Shown piece by piece: positions 35,304 through 46,600 of a DNA stretch of 64,000 nucleotides. Numbering within the stretch: position 1 is the stretch's first letter; each line of letters starts with the position of its first letter. The stretch is from Micrasema longulum (taxonomy: Eukaryota; Arthropoda; Insecta; Trichoptera; Brachycentridae). The stretch spans positions 62,001 to 126,000 of the forward strand of contig JAGVSM010003756.1 of assembly GCA_022494885.1 (NCBI GenBank), read 5' to 3'. The notes under the pieces are model-generated. The model did not search any database. It saw only the letters and a list, made by a program, of their open reading frames with translations, and was not told the origin of the DNA. Both the position numbers and the translations under genes were made by a program.

Positions 35304-35749
35304 TCAAATTTATTATTATGTATATATAAATTGTTACAGTATTTTTTTCTTGTTCAATTATCTTGGAAAGCAGAGCCGTCAAATTTTATTAAACAGAAAT
35401 GTCGATCATTTAAATTGCCGTCAGATGCCATAATTAGTTTAAACACAAAAAAATGACAAACATCCTTTTTATATATTATCCTGTGCCCTTCATATCAATA
35501 ATTCATTTAACTTTTACACTTAAATAATTTATTCAACGATTTGTACCTGGATGATAATAATAAAAAGCCTATATCTTTCTTTTAAAATTTTAAGTTAATA
35601 TACATTTTTTTACTATTGTGTTATTTCGCAGTTTTGCATCCGTTTTCTATACTTAGTAAAGTAAAATGTGTAATATATATAATTGTAAAACAAACTGCTG
35701 GAGAGGTAGAAACGTCAAGAATATTTATATATTGTGTATGTATTTTTAT

Positions 35750-36340
35750 TTAGAAACTTCGCTGGTTTGACATTAAATCTTATCTTTTCATGTTTAGTGT
35801 CAGGCATAGAAGAAACATTCACATGCCATCACTTCTTCACAATATTTTAAATAATCCCACTTCGCCTGTTTATCTGAGAGAGCTCATCTAACTTCTTTCA
35901 CAACACGGACTATCTCTTCATTCTAGTAACGAGAGAACCCTTTTAATACCCTGTCATCGCTCTAATTTTCTTGCCTCCTCTTTCAGAGTAGTAGCCGCTA
36001 GATTGTGGAATAATCTACCCACTAATGTTAGAGACGCCCCTCTTTATTTACATTTAAGTCAAGATTGAAATGTCACCATCTAAATATTTAAATTGTTCCT
36101 TTATCCTTCTTCTTTCCTTCCCATCCCCTTTCCTCTCTTCATAACATAGTGTCAATTTTTTTTTTGTATATTTTTATTTTGTAAATCTTTGTTTTTAATT
36201 TTTGTATAAAATTGTAAGATTCAATATGTCCATGTATTTATAATTTTCTCAAACTGAACGGTTTGGGTAGGTAGGAAGAAATTGCCTTAAGGCAATATGC
36301 CCGCCCTTATATATATATATATTTTATATAAATAAAAAGT
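35750..36340 (+). pseudogene. 3' end of a jockey/CR1-like LINE with its 3' UTR
   Basis: Translating 35750-36070 gives 'RRNIHMPSLLHNILNNPTSP', 'VYLRELI*LLSQHG', 'RSNFLASSFRVVAARLWNN' and 'LPTNVRDAPLYLHL'. This is the C-terminal tail that precedes the stop in many insect LINEs (RS-x-F-x-x-SF-x-x-x-A-x-RLWN-x-LP). In-frame stops mark it as dead. The 3' UTR ends with the inverted 'attgccttaaggcaat' and a TA-rich tail. Confidence 0.65.
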
Positions 36341-36834
36341 GTCAAATAAATAAATGTTATTATTATCATTGTTGATTATTTGTTTCTGTAAAATAAATAA
36401 ATAAAAGTATTTAAAAAAGTAAAGAAAATGTTTAACTTTTTTTATTAAATTTAAAAAATACTTTTTGTTTGAGCACCTGATGACAAATTGACCAAAAAGC
36501 TGTTTATCGAGACTTGCATCTAATTTTATGATTTCGTTTAAAAACTATATACGAGTAGATATGCTTTTTCGTCTGAGCTTTTGACAGAAATTCGACATGG
36601 AACTAGGAGATTAAGCATTCATATGTGCTATCAACTAAATAGACCGTCAATTGATAACACAGGTGAGTTTTTTTCAGTACCTATATATTATAATAGATAG
36701 TAGTAAGTAAGGTTGCTTCTTACGCTTCGTGTTCTAACTTAACTACGCGGTAACTTAAATCGTAAAGGACATGTCACGTTGGTCCCCAATTGTTGCTAAA
36801 ATTTTATAATTCCTTATTCATCTTTTTCATGTGC

Positions 36835-37018
36835 TTTCTCCACCTGATAGAGCGTAGGCACTACAACAAAATGCAACCTATTTCAATCATTCGTTACATG
36901 GAGGTAAGGTGATCAGTCTTACGCTTCAAGAGCCAGTCCATGACAAATGGAAGATTGCAATGTAAAATCACCTTTTCAACTAATATGTCGTGTCAGCCTT
37001 ACCAGGAACAGCGATTTT
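36835..37018 (-). mobile_element. SINE-A, diverged
   Basis: Reverse strand: 'aggtgatcagtcttacgctt', 'agagccagtccatgacaaa', 'aaaatcaccttttcaacta' and 'cgtgtcagccttaccaggaa'. Confidence 0.65.
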
Positions 37019-37390
37019 GACTAACTGGTTTTCAAAAAAAATATGGCTTTAAAACAAAAAAATAATCATTTGGAATTTCTTGTGTTTAACCGACTTTTTT
37101 AGTTTGTACTTGGTGCAGCTATAAAAATACGAGTTGCTATGTCTATCTGGGCGGATTAAAAATACTGTCCTGTGAATGGTAAGAATCCTGAATAAGGAAA
37201 TCGAATGGAGATAAGTCTACCTGGTAGTTTAGCGGTTGGCGCGTACGCCTACCATACTTGAGATCCCGGGTTCAATTTCTGAGAAGATCGACATGAAATA
37301 TTGATTTAAAAGGTAGTTCTACAATGAAATACTTCACTGTCTCTGGACTGGCACCTGAAGCGTTCGGCTGATTACCTAACCTTCATTTGT

Positions 37391-37609
37391 TTTCTTAATT
37401 ATTTTGTTTGTTTGCACCACAAAAATCCTGGAGGCCCAATTATTATGCTGTAAATAATTACTATAATTATTACAGTAATTATTTACAGCACAGAATACCC
37501 AGACTTGAGAAAAATTATTGTATTTTTTTGTCTTCTCGCCGGGAATCAAACCCGGAACCTTCCGTGTATATCAAGCATCTTAGCTATTGCACCACAAAGG
37601 CCATTGATG
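37391..37609 (-). mobile_element. SINE-C inserted into SINE-A
   Basis: Reverse SINE-C: 'gtttgcaccacaaaaatcct', 'ggaggcccaattatta', 'cccagacttgagaaaaatta' and the head complement 'gccgggaatcaaacccgga', ending 'gcaccacaaaggcc'. It contains an internal 17-bp-arm palindrome (37446-37490) absent from the 26035 copy. Confidence 0.75.
37446..37490. repeat. Perfect palindrome, 17-bp arms
   Basis: 'tgctgtaaataattact' at 37446-37462 and its exact reverse complement at 37474-37490, with an 11-base loop. It lies inside SINE-C. Confidence 0.85.
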
Positions 37610-38220
37610 TAACGAATGATCATTATACGATAGATTTGCTGTACCAATACAGTTGCCTGTTCACCATCGGATAAGGATAGGGATTTGATTATGATATTTG
37701 TCAAACGCACACAATCTTTTTAGGTTTTTCTTTCGTTTTTTAAGGCTACCATAACATTTGTGTACAAAAGAACTTAAAACTACATCAACTCTAATTATCC
37801 ATAATTAGCGTCCACGCTCCAATGAGATCCGAAAAGTTGGTAAAGGGTGCGAACAACATGCGGTACCATAACTTATTAAAACCCAATGTGCACCCTAACG
37901 GTGAGAAAATCTAAAAAAAATTCGCCTCCGGTTAATTTTCGTAATAGGATTAGTCCTAGCTATTGTTAGGTCTCCGCATTTGTGCATTGACGTTTATTAT
38001 TCTTTAGGCATAGCTTTCAAGACTCGAGACATTAGCCTGCTTCGCAATTTATCGCCAATCAGCTGTCGTGTATCTGTCGCCATATCGCGGCCAGCGGTTT
38101 TCCTTGGATCGCCGCGTGGAAAACGCTCAAGACATAATTACCGATGTCAGAGTAGAGACCAGCAGTAAAGAAAGTTGTGGCGCAAGTCTACTTAGCTAAC
38201 TCTAAGTAGGGTCAAAGCAC

Positions 38221-38595
38221 CAGTAAATGACCACCCCCAGTAAGTGACCATTGGTTAATAAAACACAATATAATAAGAAATGCCACATGTGTCCAGTCAA
38301 AAAACTTTTAACGCTAGAAACTATGACAAAAGCAGTAGGCAGACATATCTTTTGTTAACAAACAAATCTATTAGTTTTGAATTGTGAGTTGTCCAAAGTT
38401 AATAGTGCGTCTTCCCGTTATTGTTCTGAGATTGATAGTGTTTTATAAGGAAAGGTGTAGTAAGTGTTTTATTTGATGCTATTTCTTATGCAATTCTTTG
38501 AATATATCCATATTCTAATGTGTTAAGGTGTTTTATATTTTATGATGTAACTAAATCTGAGTATTATTTTTACTGGGGTAGTAGTGGTCATTCTG
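38221..38595. mobile_element. TIR-8, possible pogo-like MITE
   Basis: Left end 'cagtaaatgaccacccccag' and 'taagtgacca'; right end 'ttactggggtagtagtggtc' and 'attctg'. The reverse of the right end reads cagaatgaccac-tacta-ccccagtaa, an imperfect inverted match to the left. 'cagtaantgacca'-type ends are typical of pogo/Tigger relatives (from memory). No ORF. Confidence 0.5.
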
Positions 38596-38619
38596 CTATA
38601 TTTTTAGAGCAATATAATT

Positions 38620-38900
38620 TGTATCGGACATCGCCGCGCGTGCGATAATGCAACGTACAACGCGGCCTGTGACGCGGCGAACGAGCGCCAAACGTTAGGC
38701 ACCGACACCAAGCCGAGCGGCCCTTTTGCGGGCGCCTAGGCGAAGATGGTAGCTGCACGGGGAAAATGGACGGAATGACCGCGGAGAGACGGTCGAACCC
38801 CCGGCCGCGACTGAAGCTTCCCGAGTGGCCGCTAGGGCGACGAATGGCGCTCGGACGAGAGTGTGCGGTGCCAGTGTTTTTATGTTAATATTTGTATATC
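38620..38900. other. GC-rich block of unknown origin
   Basis: A sharp compositional island ('catcgccgcgcgtgcgataa', 'cggcctgtgacgcggcgaac', 'gcggccgcgactgaagcttc' type content) with no ORF that I recognise. 'tttgtatcgga' occurs at its left edge (about 38630) and again at about 39029. It could be an LTR-type regulatory region, a CpG-rich promoter or an unknown repeat. Confidence 0.4.
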
Positions 38901-38920
38901 ATGTTTTTCTGTTTATTTTC

Positions 38921-39022
38921 GGCTAGGAGTCTCGATTTGTAATCTAACTAGCTGCCCCTAAAATAAAGACGGTTAATTATGTCACTCGCAGGGGCAGAAG
39001 TTAGAATATCGAGACCCTAGCC
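38921..39022. repeat. Long imperfect inverted repeat
   Basis: Outer arms 'ggctaggagtctcgattt' with 'gtaatctaac' against 'gttagaatatcgagaccct' with 'agcc'. Inner perfect arms CTGCCCCT (38952-38959) and AGGGGCAG (38990-38997). The loop of about 30 bases contains AATAAA. Confidence 0.65.
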
Positions 39023-39189
39023 ACATATTTGTATCGGATTGCGGGGAATCAGACACTGTCAGATCCTCTAAAACTCATGTCACCCTTTTTCTCAGTATGT
39101 AGGACCTTTCCCTGTACCATTTCTACATTAAATAAGATACGGGGAAGAGGCCTACATACTCCCTTTACATGTAAAACTCATCTCGAGGG

Positions 39190-39560
39190 AGTTATTTTAT
39201 CTTATAAGCATACGTGTAAAAACAATATCTGAAATTGTCCAGCCAATAGGAGAGCGTGCTACGGCGTAAGCCGGGAAAGTCCGACCCCTTCTCGCTCTCC
39301 CTTGCGGCTTATGTATGCTGTCTCGTACCGTGCCCGACTGCGGCACGGTACAAATTACTTGATAGAACCTCTGTATTTTTATTGAATAAAGTGTGTATAG
39401 TGTATAACCAAGACTGCGTTTTATTATATCTACGCCCTCTCCGCCTCTGATGTCGCCGCCTGCCCTTCTGAAGAAGAAAACTGAAGCCTGAAGAAAGCTA
39501 TCACCCGATAGCCGGTCAAATAGCAGCTCCAAGCCACCTCCTATCTACAGTTCAACTGTA
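39190..39560. other. GC-rich, LTR-like remnant
   Basis: Contains 'aggagagcg...cgctctcc' inverted arms (about 39248-39300), a 'cgtaccgtgcccgactgcgg' stretch, an AATAAA signal near 39386 and a CT-rich stretch. This order (GC-rich, polyadenylation signal, short downstream part) is reminiscent of a retroviral-type LTR, but no paired LTR, primer site or coding region was found. Confidence 0.25.
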
Positions 39561-39988
39561 TGCACGGCGAGGTGTCGTGTATATAATTATAATTGTAATA
39601 CTCGTATTTCAATAAAAAAGTAAAAGTACTTAGAAAAAATTATGTGTTTTTTATTGTTTTCTTTTATTTTGTCCGCTTAAATAGTGAAATTTATATCTTT
39701 AATGTGGATTTCACTACAAGCTAAACCTAAAACGGTCATTCGTTGGTGCTTTGACCCTATAAAGCGCTATCGGAAGTTACTGGCGCCAGGCTTCGCGTGG
39801 CCTGCAGCAGCTAAACGGCGCTGCCAGCGCTTGACATTACGGATTAATTTTTTCCCAATATTTTTGATAATTTATTTATTTACTATTAAAGGGAATTTCG
39901 CGTTAGTTCGTCAGGGTTTCGCAAGTATTGTCTTAATAATTTGATGTACTAATATGATTTGTAATGGAAATAATATTGTTTTTTGTTC

Positions 39989-40198
39989 AAGGTGATTCTA
40001 AAAGAAAATATGAAATTAATTTTTCATAGATGGCGCTTTTATAATTTTTTATTGAAATATTCCATTTTCACGTTTATTTTCAATGGAAATCTTACTAAAC
40101 CTTGGTTTGCGGAAACTTTACACTATATTGATTGTAACAAATACCATAACAATACAATTTAGGTCCTTTTCACAAAATGGTGTACAAAATAAAAAATA
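39989..40198 (+). mobile_element. TIR-1 half copy
   Basis: 'aaggtgattctaaaagaaaa', 'tttcatagatggcgctttt', 'aaaccttggtttgcggaaac' and 'tgtaacaaataccataacaa' follow the left arm of the element at 8356-8740, then stop near 'caaaatggtgtacaaaat'. Confidence 0.7.
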
Positions 40199-40394
40199 AT
40201 GTATGTTATTTTAAACGTTTACTGGAGAAAAACACTAATTCCATTTATCGTCTTCCTCCTGGCTGTTTGTTCCATTTACTCGGAGTCAGTCTTCATAGTC
40301 CTCATAGTCCTCAATCTTCATATCAGACTAGAAGATCTGTTGTTTGTTTTCTATTTTACGGCCGTTTACCACTTGACGCCGAGACAGTAAGCCC

Positions 40395-40640
40395 TCTTGC
40401 TAACCGGGGCTTAGGAAGCCACCGTTGACTATTGTTCCTCCGCTGCCATCCTCGACACGCCAGCCTGCCCGACGCCGCTGTCTCGCAACAGCCCATAGCC
40501 CGAAGAATGTCCAGGTGGTCTGAGAGAAAATTCGAGTCCCTTCCGCCTGTTCCGCCGTACTGGTCGCGTTATACCCCACAGTACTGGGTCCTCACTTTAA
40601 CTTTGCCACCTAAACACTTCGGTCTACTGAAATGAAGGGT
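40395..40640. other. GC-richer block, unknown
   Basis: 'ctgccatcctcgacacgcc', 'ctgcccgacgccgctgtctc' and 'cgcctgttccgccgtactgg' stand out from the AT-rich surroundings. The frame at 40432-40635 has no known motif and no splice context. Possibly a retroelement remnant. Confidence 0.3.
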
Positions 40641-40769
40641 GCATCCCCTGAGAATTATAATTAATTCCATTTATCGGGTACTTATTTTCTAAATCTCATC
40701 TGTTAAATCAGTTTAAAGGAAATAAAACGGTTTCATGAGTATGTATCATGTCCAAAATATTTACTTCTG

Positions 40770-41250
40770 TTTTTTTTTTTTTTTTTTATTTTACAATACG
40801 CCCTCGGGGCATTTAATAAAAAAAGTGAAAAATATGGATGTAATGCAACATTAATAATTTGGTTTAAAAATATGCATTACAAAAAAAACAGGTGCATAAA
40901 GTAAACAAGAAAATTTAAAAATCAAATTGTAAATATTCCTTTTTTTTAATACAAAAAAAAATGGTGAACAAATTAACATCATAATTAAAATGAAATCACA
41001 GTAAGTGTTTTAGATAATAATGGTACATATATTAAAAATATTTGAAAAAATCATTTCAGTAAGAGTATAAGACAATAATAATACACATCAAAAACAGAGA
41101 AAAATTGCTTTAAATAATGCATTTAAGAACGTTTTAAAATGAATAATTGTTGTATTAGAAATGTTTATATCACAAGTAAATTTGTTGGCTAAGGAATGTA
41201 AATAATATGAATAAGGAAGACCGGAAAATACTTTTGTTGAATCCAACATT
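40770..41250 (-). mobile_element. Probable antisense LINE 3' region
   Basis: A 19-base T run followed by 'acaatacgccctcggggcat' and A-rich sequence, without a coding remnant. The layout is like the other antisense retroelement tails here. Confidence 0.35.
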
Positions 41251-41796
41251 CAATTTGATTTTTCTCCGCATAGGCAATAATGCATTTAGAAGGTTTTACT
41301 GACGATATACTCGTATATTTTTCAAATAAATTTTAATTTCTTTGTTATGTTCTGTTCTATGATTACTTTTCAAGTTGGGATACAACTTTTGCTCTTTACT
41401 CACGTCAATAAATACGTTTTCTCGTGTGATATAACATACACGCGTGAAACACTAAACTTGTCTACTGTCAACTTAATAAAATTACGCTTCAGGTTAAAAT
41501 ATTGTATTAATATCCATAACCGCTTCGAGATACTGTAGGTACAGCGCGAGCGTCTATCAACTTTACTTGTCCAGCTGTTCATAGGCCGATTATACATTGA
41601 AATTATTGCACATAATATAAAAACATATAATATTATTCCAATGCCTGGCAATATTGCTTAATTTTAAAATCTATTTATTTGTACGCAAGTGGGTCATCTA
41701 AATTTGTATATATCTTGTAACAGATGGAAAGTACTCTAACATTCTTAGCAAGGCCACAGCCGATAATCGCTCCAGAGCCTCACACAATAGTTAGAT

Positions 41797-42668
41797 ATAC
41801 AAGGGGCGTAAAAGTTGTCACCCGATGTTCTTTGACAGTTATTTTTTTTATGAATAAAAAGTTTTTGGTTCTGCTTTTGGATTGTATTTATTTGATATCA
41901 TATTTTTTTCCATTAAATTGAGAAAATGATATCGGCCAAAGGGCCGCCGCCAGAATAGATAACCATGCGGGCCCGATTTATAGCATTTTCAGTCACTCTT
42001 TCCAGAACTTCCGGCGTTAGGTTCTCGCATTCTTGACGGATATTCTCTTTGAGGGCTTCAAGAGTCTGAAGTTTATTGACATAAACTCTTGACTTCAAGA
42101 AACCCCACAAAAAGAAGTCTGGAATAGTTGAATCGCGTTATCTTGCCGGCCAGTGCAAATCACCAAAACGAGAGATTGAGTGACCCGGAAATACAGCCCT
42201 CAGAATATTGGTTGTGACTCGTGCAGTGTGCGCCGTTGATCCATCCCGTTGGAACCACATGTTTTCCAATTGGTGCCCAATTGCGTGGCACGTCATCGGG
42301 ACGATACTCCGGGGTCCTCTGCAACATCTTTAGCCACATACGCGATGTTCTCAGCAGGACGGCTGCTCCGGGGCCGGCCAGACCTGGGCAGCATCTCCTA
42401 TTGTCCCACACACTTCTAGACGAGCGGCTAAACGCCGTAGAGCATACCCAGGTGGTGTCGAACGACCGGGAAACCTGCGCCTAAATTCTCGTTGCGCCAA
42501 CTCCATCGACGAATTATTCCGCAACAAAATCGAAACAATTTTTCCACATCCTTGAAGAGTATAGCGATTCATGTCTTGTTGACGTGTATTTTGTATCTGT
42601 TTATTTGCCGCCATTTGCAAAAGTTTATGCGTCTTCCGATAGGATGATGACTTTTGCGCTACCTTGTA
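41797..42668 (-). mobile_element. Dead Tc1/mariner-superfamily transposon
   Basis: Inverted ends: left 'aggggcgtaaaagttgtcac' and, in reverse from the right, 'aggtagcgcaaaagtcatca'. Between them lies a degenerate minus-strand transposase (41913-42614). At about 870 bp it is much shorter than the usual element of roughly 1.3 kb, so the core is deleted. It lies about 1 kb upstream of the GTPase exons and does not touch them. Confidence 0.65.
41913..42614 (-). pseudogene. Tc1/mariner-type transposase pseudogene
   Basis: The N-terminal part starts MAANKQIQNTRQQDMNRYTL and has the helix-turn-helix-like 'ELAQREFRRRFPGR' followed by 'ALRRLAARLEVCGTIGD'. In other frames come 'MWFQRDGSTAHTARVTTNIL' (catalytic D followed by the AHTA motif), 'ISRFGDLHWPAR*RDSTI', 'DFFLWGFLKSRVYVN' and the tail 'GGGPLADIIFSI' before the stop. 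The order matches the DDE_3-type transposases common in insects. The segment with the first catalytic D is missing, and there are at least two frameshifts and one stop. Not functional. Confidence 0.7.
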
Positions 42669-43524
42669 GATAGAAATAGAACAGTTATAAGGAACATACC
42701 TTTTGCAATAAATATAAGCCTTGTACACATAATAAGGAAAGAAAAAATAAGCGACTCCCATAAAAATCAAAGTAAATTGTAAGTTCGGTCCATCCAAATA
42801 ATATATAAAAAAAATATTATGCATGATGGAATGTTTTCAAATAAAATATTCTACTGTGTCTACTAACACAAACCATTCTTTTTCAATGTTTACTTGGTTC
42901 ACCGACAGGCACTAACCCATTAACAAAGGGTTATTAAACACTGTATTCAAACGCACTGCACCTAGGGGCCAGTGAAGTAGCTACATAAAAAAAGTAAACG
43001 ATATAAAATATTTTAAAATATGTATGTACAGTCCATACCTACCCACCTAAAATCTCCCGCAATCAATTTCTGTACGGCGGTTATTATTTGTTGCAAAAAA
43101 TTAGTTTGTGGCGAACGAAACAAAGGGGTTAGATTTTTTTATTATGAAGAGAACTGTGTAAAAGGAACAAAAAAAAGGCGCATTTATTCATGAACATCAA
43201 TCGAAATTGCCGCATCTTAGAATATTTTCAGCGCATTTAATTAAAGCTTATCAAGTAATCGTTCAAAGAAGTACAATTTAAGATAACATACCTAGTTGTG
43301 ACGTTGTTTTTCACTAACAATAATTTTCAAAGTTACGTTCTTTGTTATTTTTTCTAAATAAACTCATATTTTATTTAAGATGATTTTCGGTCGATTGACT
43401 TGGCAATGGATCAGAGGTTCAATGATTGAATGCCGCCCGCCCATACCTCGATTCACCCATTTTCTATCACGATAAATCATGTAGGTAAATCGTACAAAAA
43501 TAGATAATATTCCCTCTTTGAAAA

Positions 43525-43580
43525 GTCGTCTCCGTGGTGTTATAGTTTGTTTGCGGTCCCAGGTTCCAGTCCCTTTATTA
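43525..43580 (+). other. tRNA-like fragment
   Basis: 'gtctccgtggtgttatagtt' and 'tcccaggttccagtccctt' look like A-box and B-box regions with a deletion between them. This is probably a SINE head remnant in the intron just upstream of the first visible GTPase exon. Confidence 0.3.
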
Positions 43581-43623
43581 TTTATTTAATAAAGTTTAAT
43601 TTTTTTTTATGTTTGTTTTTCAG

Positions 43624-46600
43624 AGTGAATGCCTTTACGAGCACATCAGGTGGGGCGAGGCCTTCGTGGTGGTCTACTCCGTTTGCGATACCAGGTCCTT
43701 CAGGGAAGCGCAGGACCTCCTGACTCTCATAGCGCGCCTCAAGCTGCCCTCCTACTACACGGCCCTGCTGCTGGGGAATCAGCGGGACATGGACCACATA
43801 AGGTTAGTTCGTGGTCGTCTACTCCGTGTGGAACACCAGCTCTTTCGAGGAAGCGCAGGTCCACCTGACTCAAAGCCGGTGTAAGAATTACTTCCTAAGG
43901 TGAAAAACATGCAAATTTGTATCGGAGTCTAATAATTTTCACACGGACAGTATGCTGAGATCAAAAGAGAAATACAAAAGAACATTACACCCAATTTGCA
44001 AAAGTTGAAAAATTAATTAAATTGTTATTTTCCTGAATGCGAGGACAAAGGTATACGGGAACTGATCTACGACCCTATCATTATCAATATTTCTGAGGTG
44101 CTTGATGAGATTCAGGAAGAGCTAATCGAAATGCAACACGACAGTATGTTTTTTATAGAACATTACATTTTAGCGTAAGTGTGTTTCTATACAGGGTGTT
44201 CATTAAACCCTGTCACATCCGAAAGCACGATGATCAGTAAGAGCAAGAAGACATTTTGGCACATAAAAATATTTTTTTAGAACGGATGAAATTTAAAAAA
44301 ATAAAATATCAAAAAAGGAAATGGTTGCTTTCTTCTGCAGGGGAGAAGCGAGGAGAGGGAGGAGAGAATCTGATACTGCGCCGCGCTCCCCTTATCTCTC
44401 CCTGCAGAAGTAAGCAACCATTTCCTTTTTTGATATTTTATTTTTAAAATTTTTCTTTGTTCTAAATATTTGTTTAATATGCTAATATGTCTTCTTGCCC
44501 ATACTGATTGATCATCGTGGATTCGGATGTGACAGGGTTTAAAGAACACCCCGTATAGTTTTTATTCGGAAGTTTCAATGGAAACAGAACATTCTGTGCG
44601 TTTTAAATTGACTTACAATTTGTTAAACATAGTTAACAAGTACTGAATGACAGTTTTACACAGTGCTACTATTTTATCAATTTTAGCCAAAGTTACAAAA
44701 ACTTATTTTCCCAACAATCTATATATATATAAATCTAGATTCCGTGTGTTTGTGGCCGCAAATCTCGGAAAGTTATCGATGGATCGACTCATTTTTTTAT
44801 AGAAAATTGCATTTCCTTATATTGATAGTTGTAGACAACATAATCAGAGAAAATTAAGATATTAAATTAAGCAATGTGGTTTCTTGGTAAATGTATAGTT
44901 GCTAGATTATTATTATTTACTCCTCGAATAAATAATATTAGACAAAGCCACAGCGAAGCGTGGCCGGGTTTAGCCAGTAATATAATAAATATAATAATAT
45001 TTGTAACTTAAAAGCGAATACAATATCTTGTAGAGCAGAAAATTTTCTTTCGAATGTCGCATAAACCTTAACCATTTTGTTTTACTTTTGGTGCTCAATT
45101 AAAATTTGGGAAAAAAATGGAAAAAACTTATTTATGCTAGGTACATTTATTTTTAAAGTAAAATTAAAATAAATACAAATACAAAATACAACAAATGATT
45201 TACATAATAAATCATTTACGCAAGGTTCATTAGGCGGCATTCAATATACTTCTGTAGTTTGTGCTTCGTAAGAAACAAAATTTTTTTTTTCAGATCAAAA
45301 ATGTGAATTAATTTTTCAGGGAAGTCTGCGTTGACGCAGGTCAGGAAGTGTCCCTGACCTTCGGCTGCCAGTTCTACGAGGTCAGCGCAGCGGAGCACTG
45401 CGCGGGAGTGTCTCTCGCCTTCCAATCCCTGGTGAGAGAAGCCAGGGCGGGTCAACTCCTCAGGGCACTTCCAGTCCGGCGCAAATTGGGGGTCAACAGT
45501 GTCTCTAAGGTGAGTCCTTTTTAACCCTACATTCTTCACAAATTTTTAATCTTCTGCAATCTATAATCCCCATTCAATGATGCCTAGCGCATTCTATTAG
45601 TCCACCAATTTTTGCAGCGAATCTTGAGATAGGTATGTGAGTTTGATGAATAATTATTTAAACATGGCTTTTCTGTCATTCGCAGATGCTTCCCTGATAC
45701 TGTGCGAAAAAACAACTGCACGTCGGACTAATTATGCCTATCATGATTTCCGCATCCCAAAACTGAATCGATTTTGTTTTTTTTTTTAAGAAAAGAGCAT
45801 CAGAAATAAAATTTCCAATCGCCACTATTTGCCTTTTCCAAAAAGATTTATCATATATTTGTACTTTATAACCATACGTCCAAGATGGTAGATAGAACTG
45901 TGCGCTTTTAATGTTTTTTTGGTGGTCCTAGCTCATAAAAGAAAAAAAAAAGCAATAGGGACACGCCAATAAAAAATGTATATAGTGTGTAAAAAACTCA
46001 TTGCTCTAGGTGCCGTAATACGGGGATAAAATACGGGAATACGTTTGTGTGAAGAAAAGTAAGACCGCATTTTCTCTTAAAATAGTGTTTTGTGTACAAT
46101 TTATTAAGGCTGTAGTTTCATAAAAAGTAAGGAAATCGTACGATCAAGCCATTTAAGAGCGCCCAAAGAGAATTTAAACAATTAAGTAAACATGCATTGA
46201 ATAAAAACATATTTTTTTAAGGTATTTCTGTTTAAATAAGCGTATATCCTTAAAAGTTTTACATGACTGAAATATAATTACTTCTCGACCGGCAAATCTG
46301 CGAAATAGGCGTAATCAGGTCTCTTAAAATCAATGAATAACAGAAATACCTTAAGGAATTATTGTTTTTATCACATGCATGTTTACATAAATTTTTTGAT
46401 CGCGCAATTTTCAAAAAACAGCGATTTAAAATGGTTAAATCGTATGGTTTCTAATTTATTTCATATAAATTGCTTTGTAATTTTTACCACCTTAGAGTTT
46501 AATATATTACAACACAACTAGTAACTAGTTACTAGTTCTGAATTACCCATCATCGGGTGTAAGTATAAACTAAACTAAAATAAATACACAGATTAGTACT

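Larger units (their letters stand above)
37196..37690 (+). mobile_element. SINE-A interrupted by an antisense SINE-C
   Basis: 37196-37390 holds the extended head ('aatcgaatggagataagtct', 'cctggtagtttagcggttgg', B-box-like 'gggttcaatttctgag') and the first body ('ctctggactggcacctgaag'). 37610-37690 holds the end ('gtaacgaatgatcattata', 'gttgcctgttcaccatcgg'). The split falls inside 'ccttcat|gtaacg'. Confidence 0.75.

Noticed and set aside
39197..39532. 111-codon minus-strand frame in the GC-rich block
   Set aside because: Open because GC-rich DNA has few stops; no protein motif, and it overlaps inverted repeats and an LTR-like stretch.
42351..42824. 157-codon minus-strand frame as an intact gene
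   Set aside because: Only its middle part is a transposase N-terminus. The first 60 or so residues lie outside the element and the frame breaks before the catalytic part.
43380..43490. Candidate extra upstream GTPase exon (MIFGRLTWQWIRG...)
   Set aside because: No P-loop or switch motif and no acceptor at a suitable position; translation unlike any Ras-family segment.
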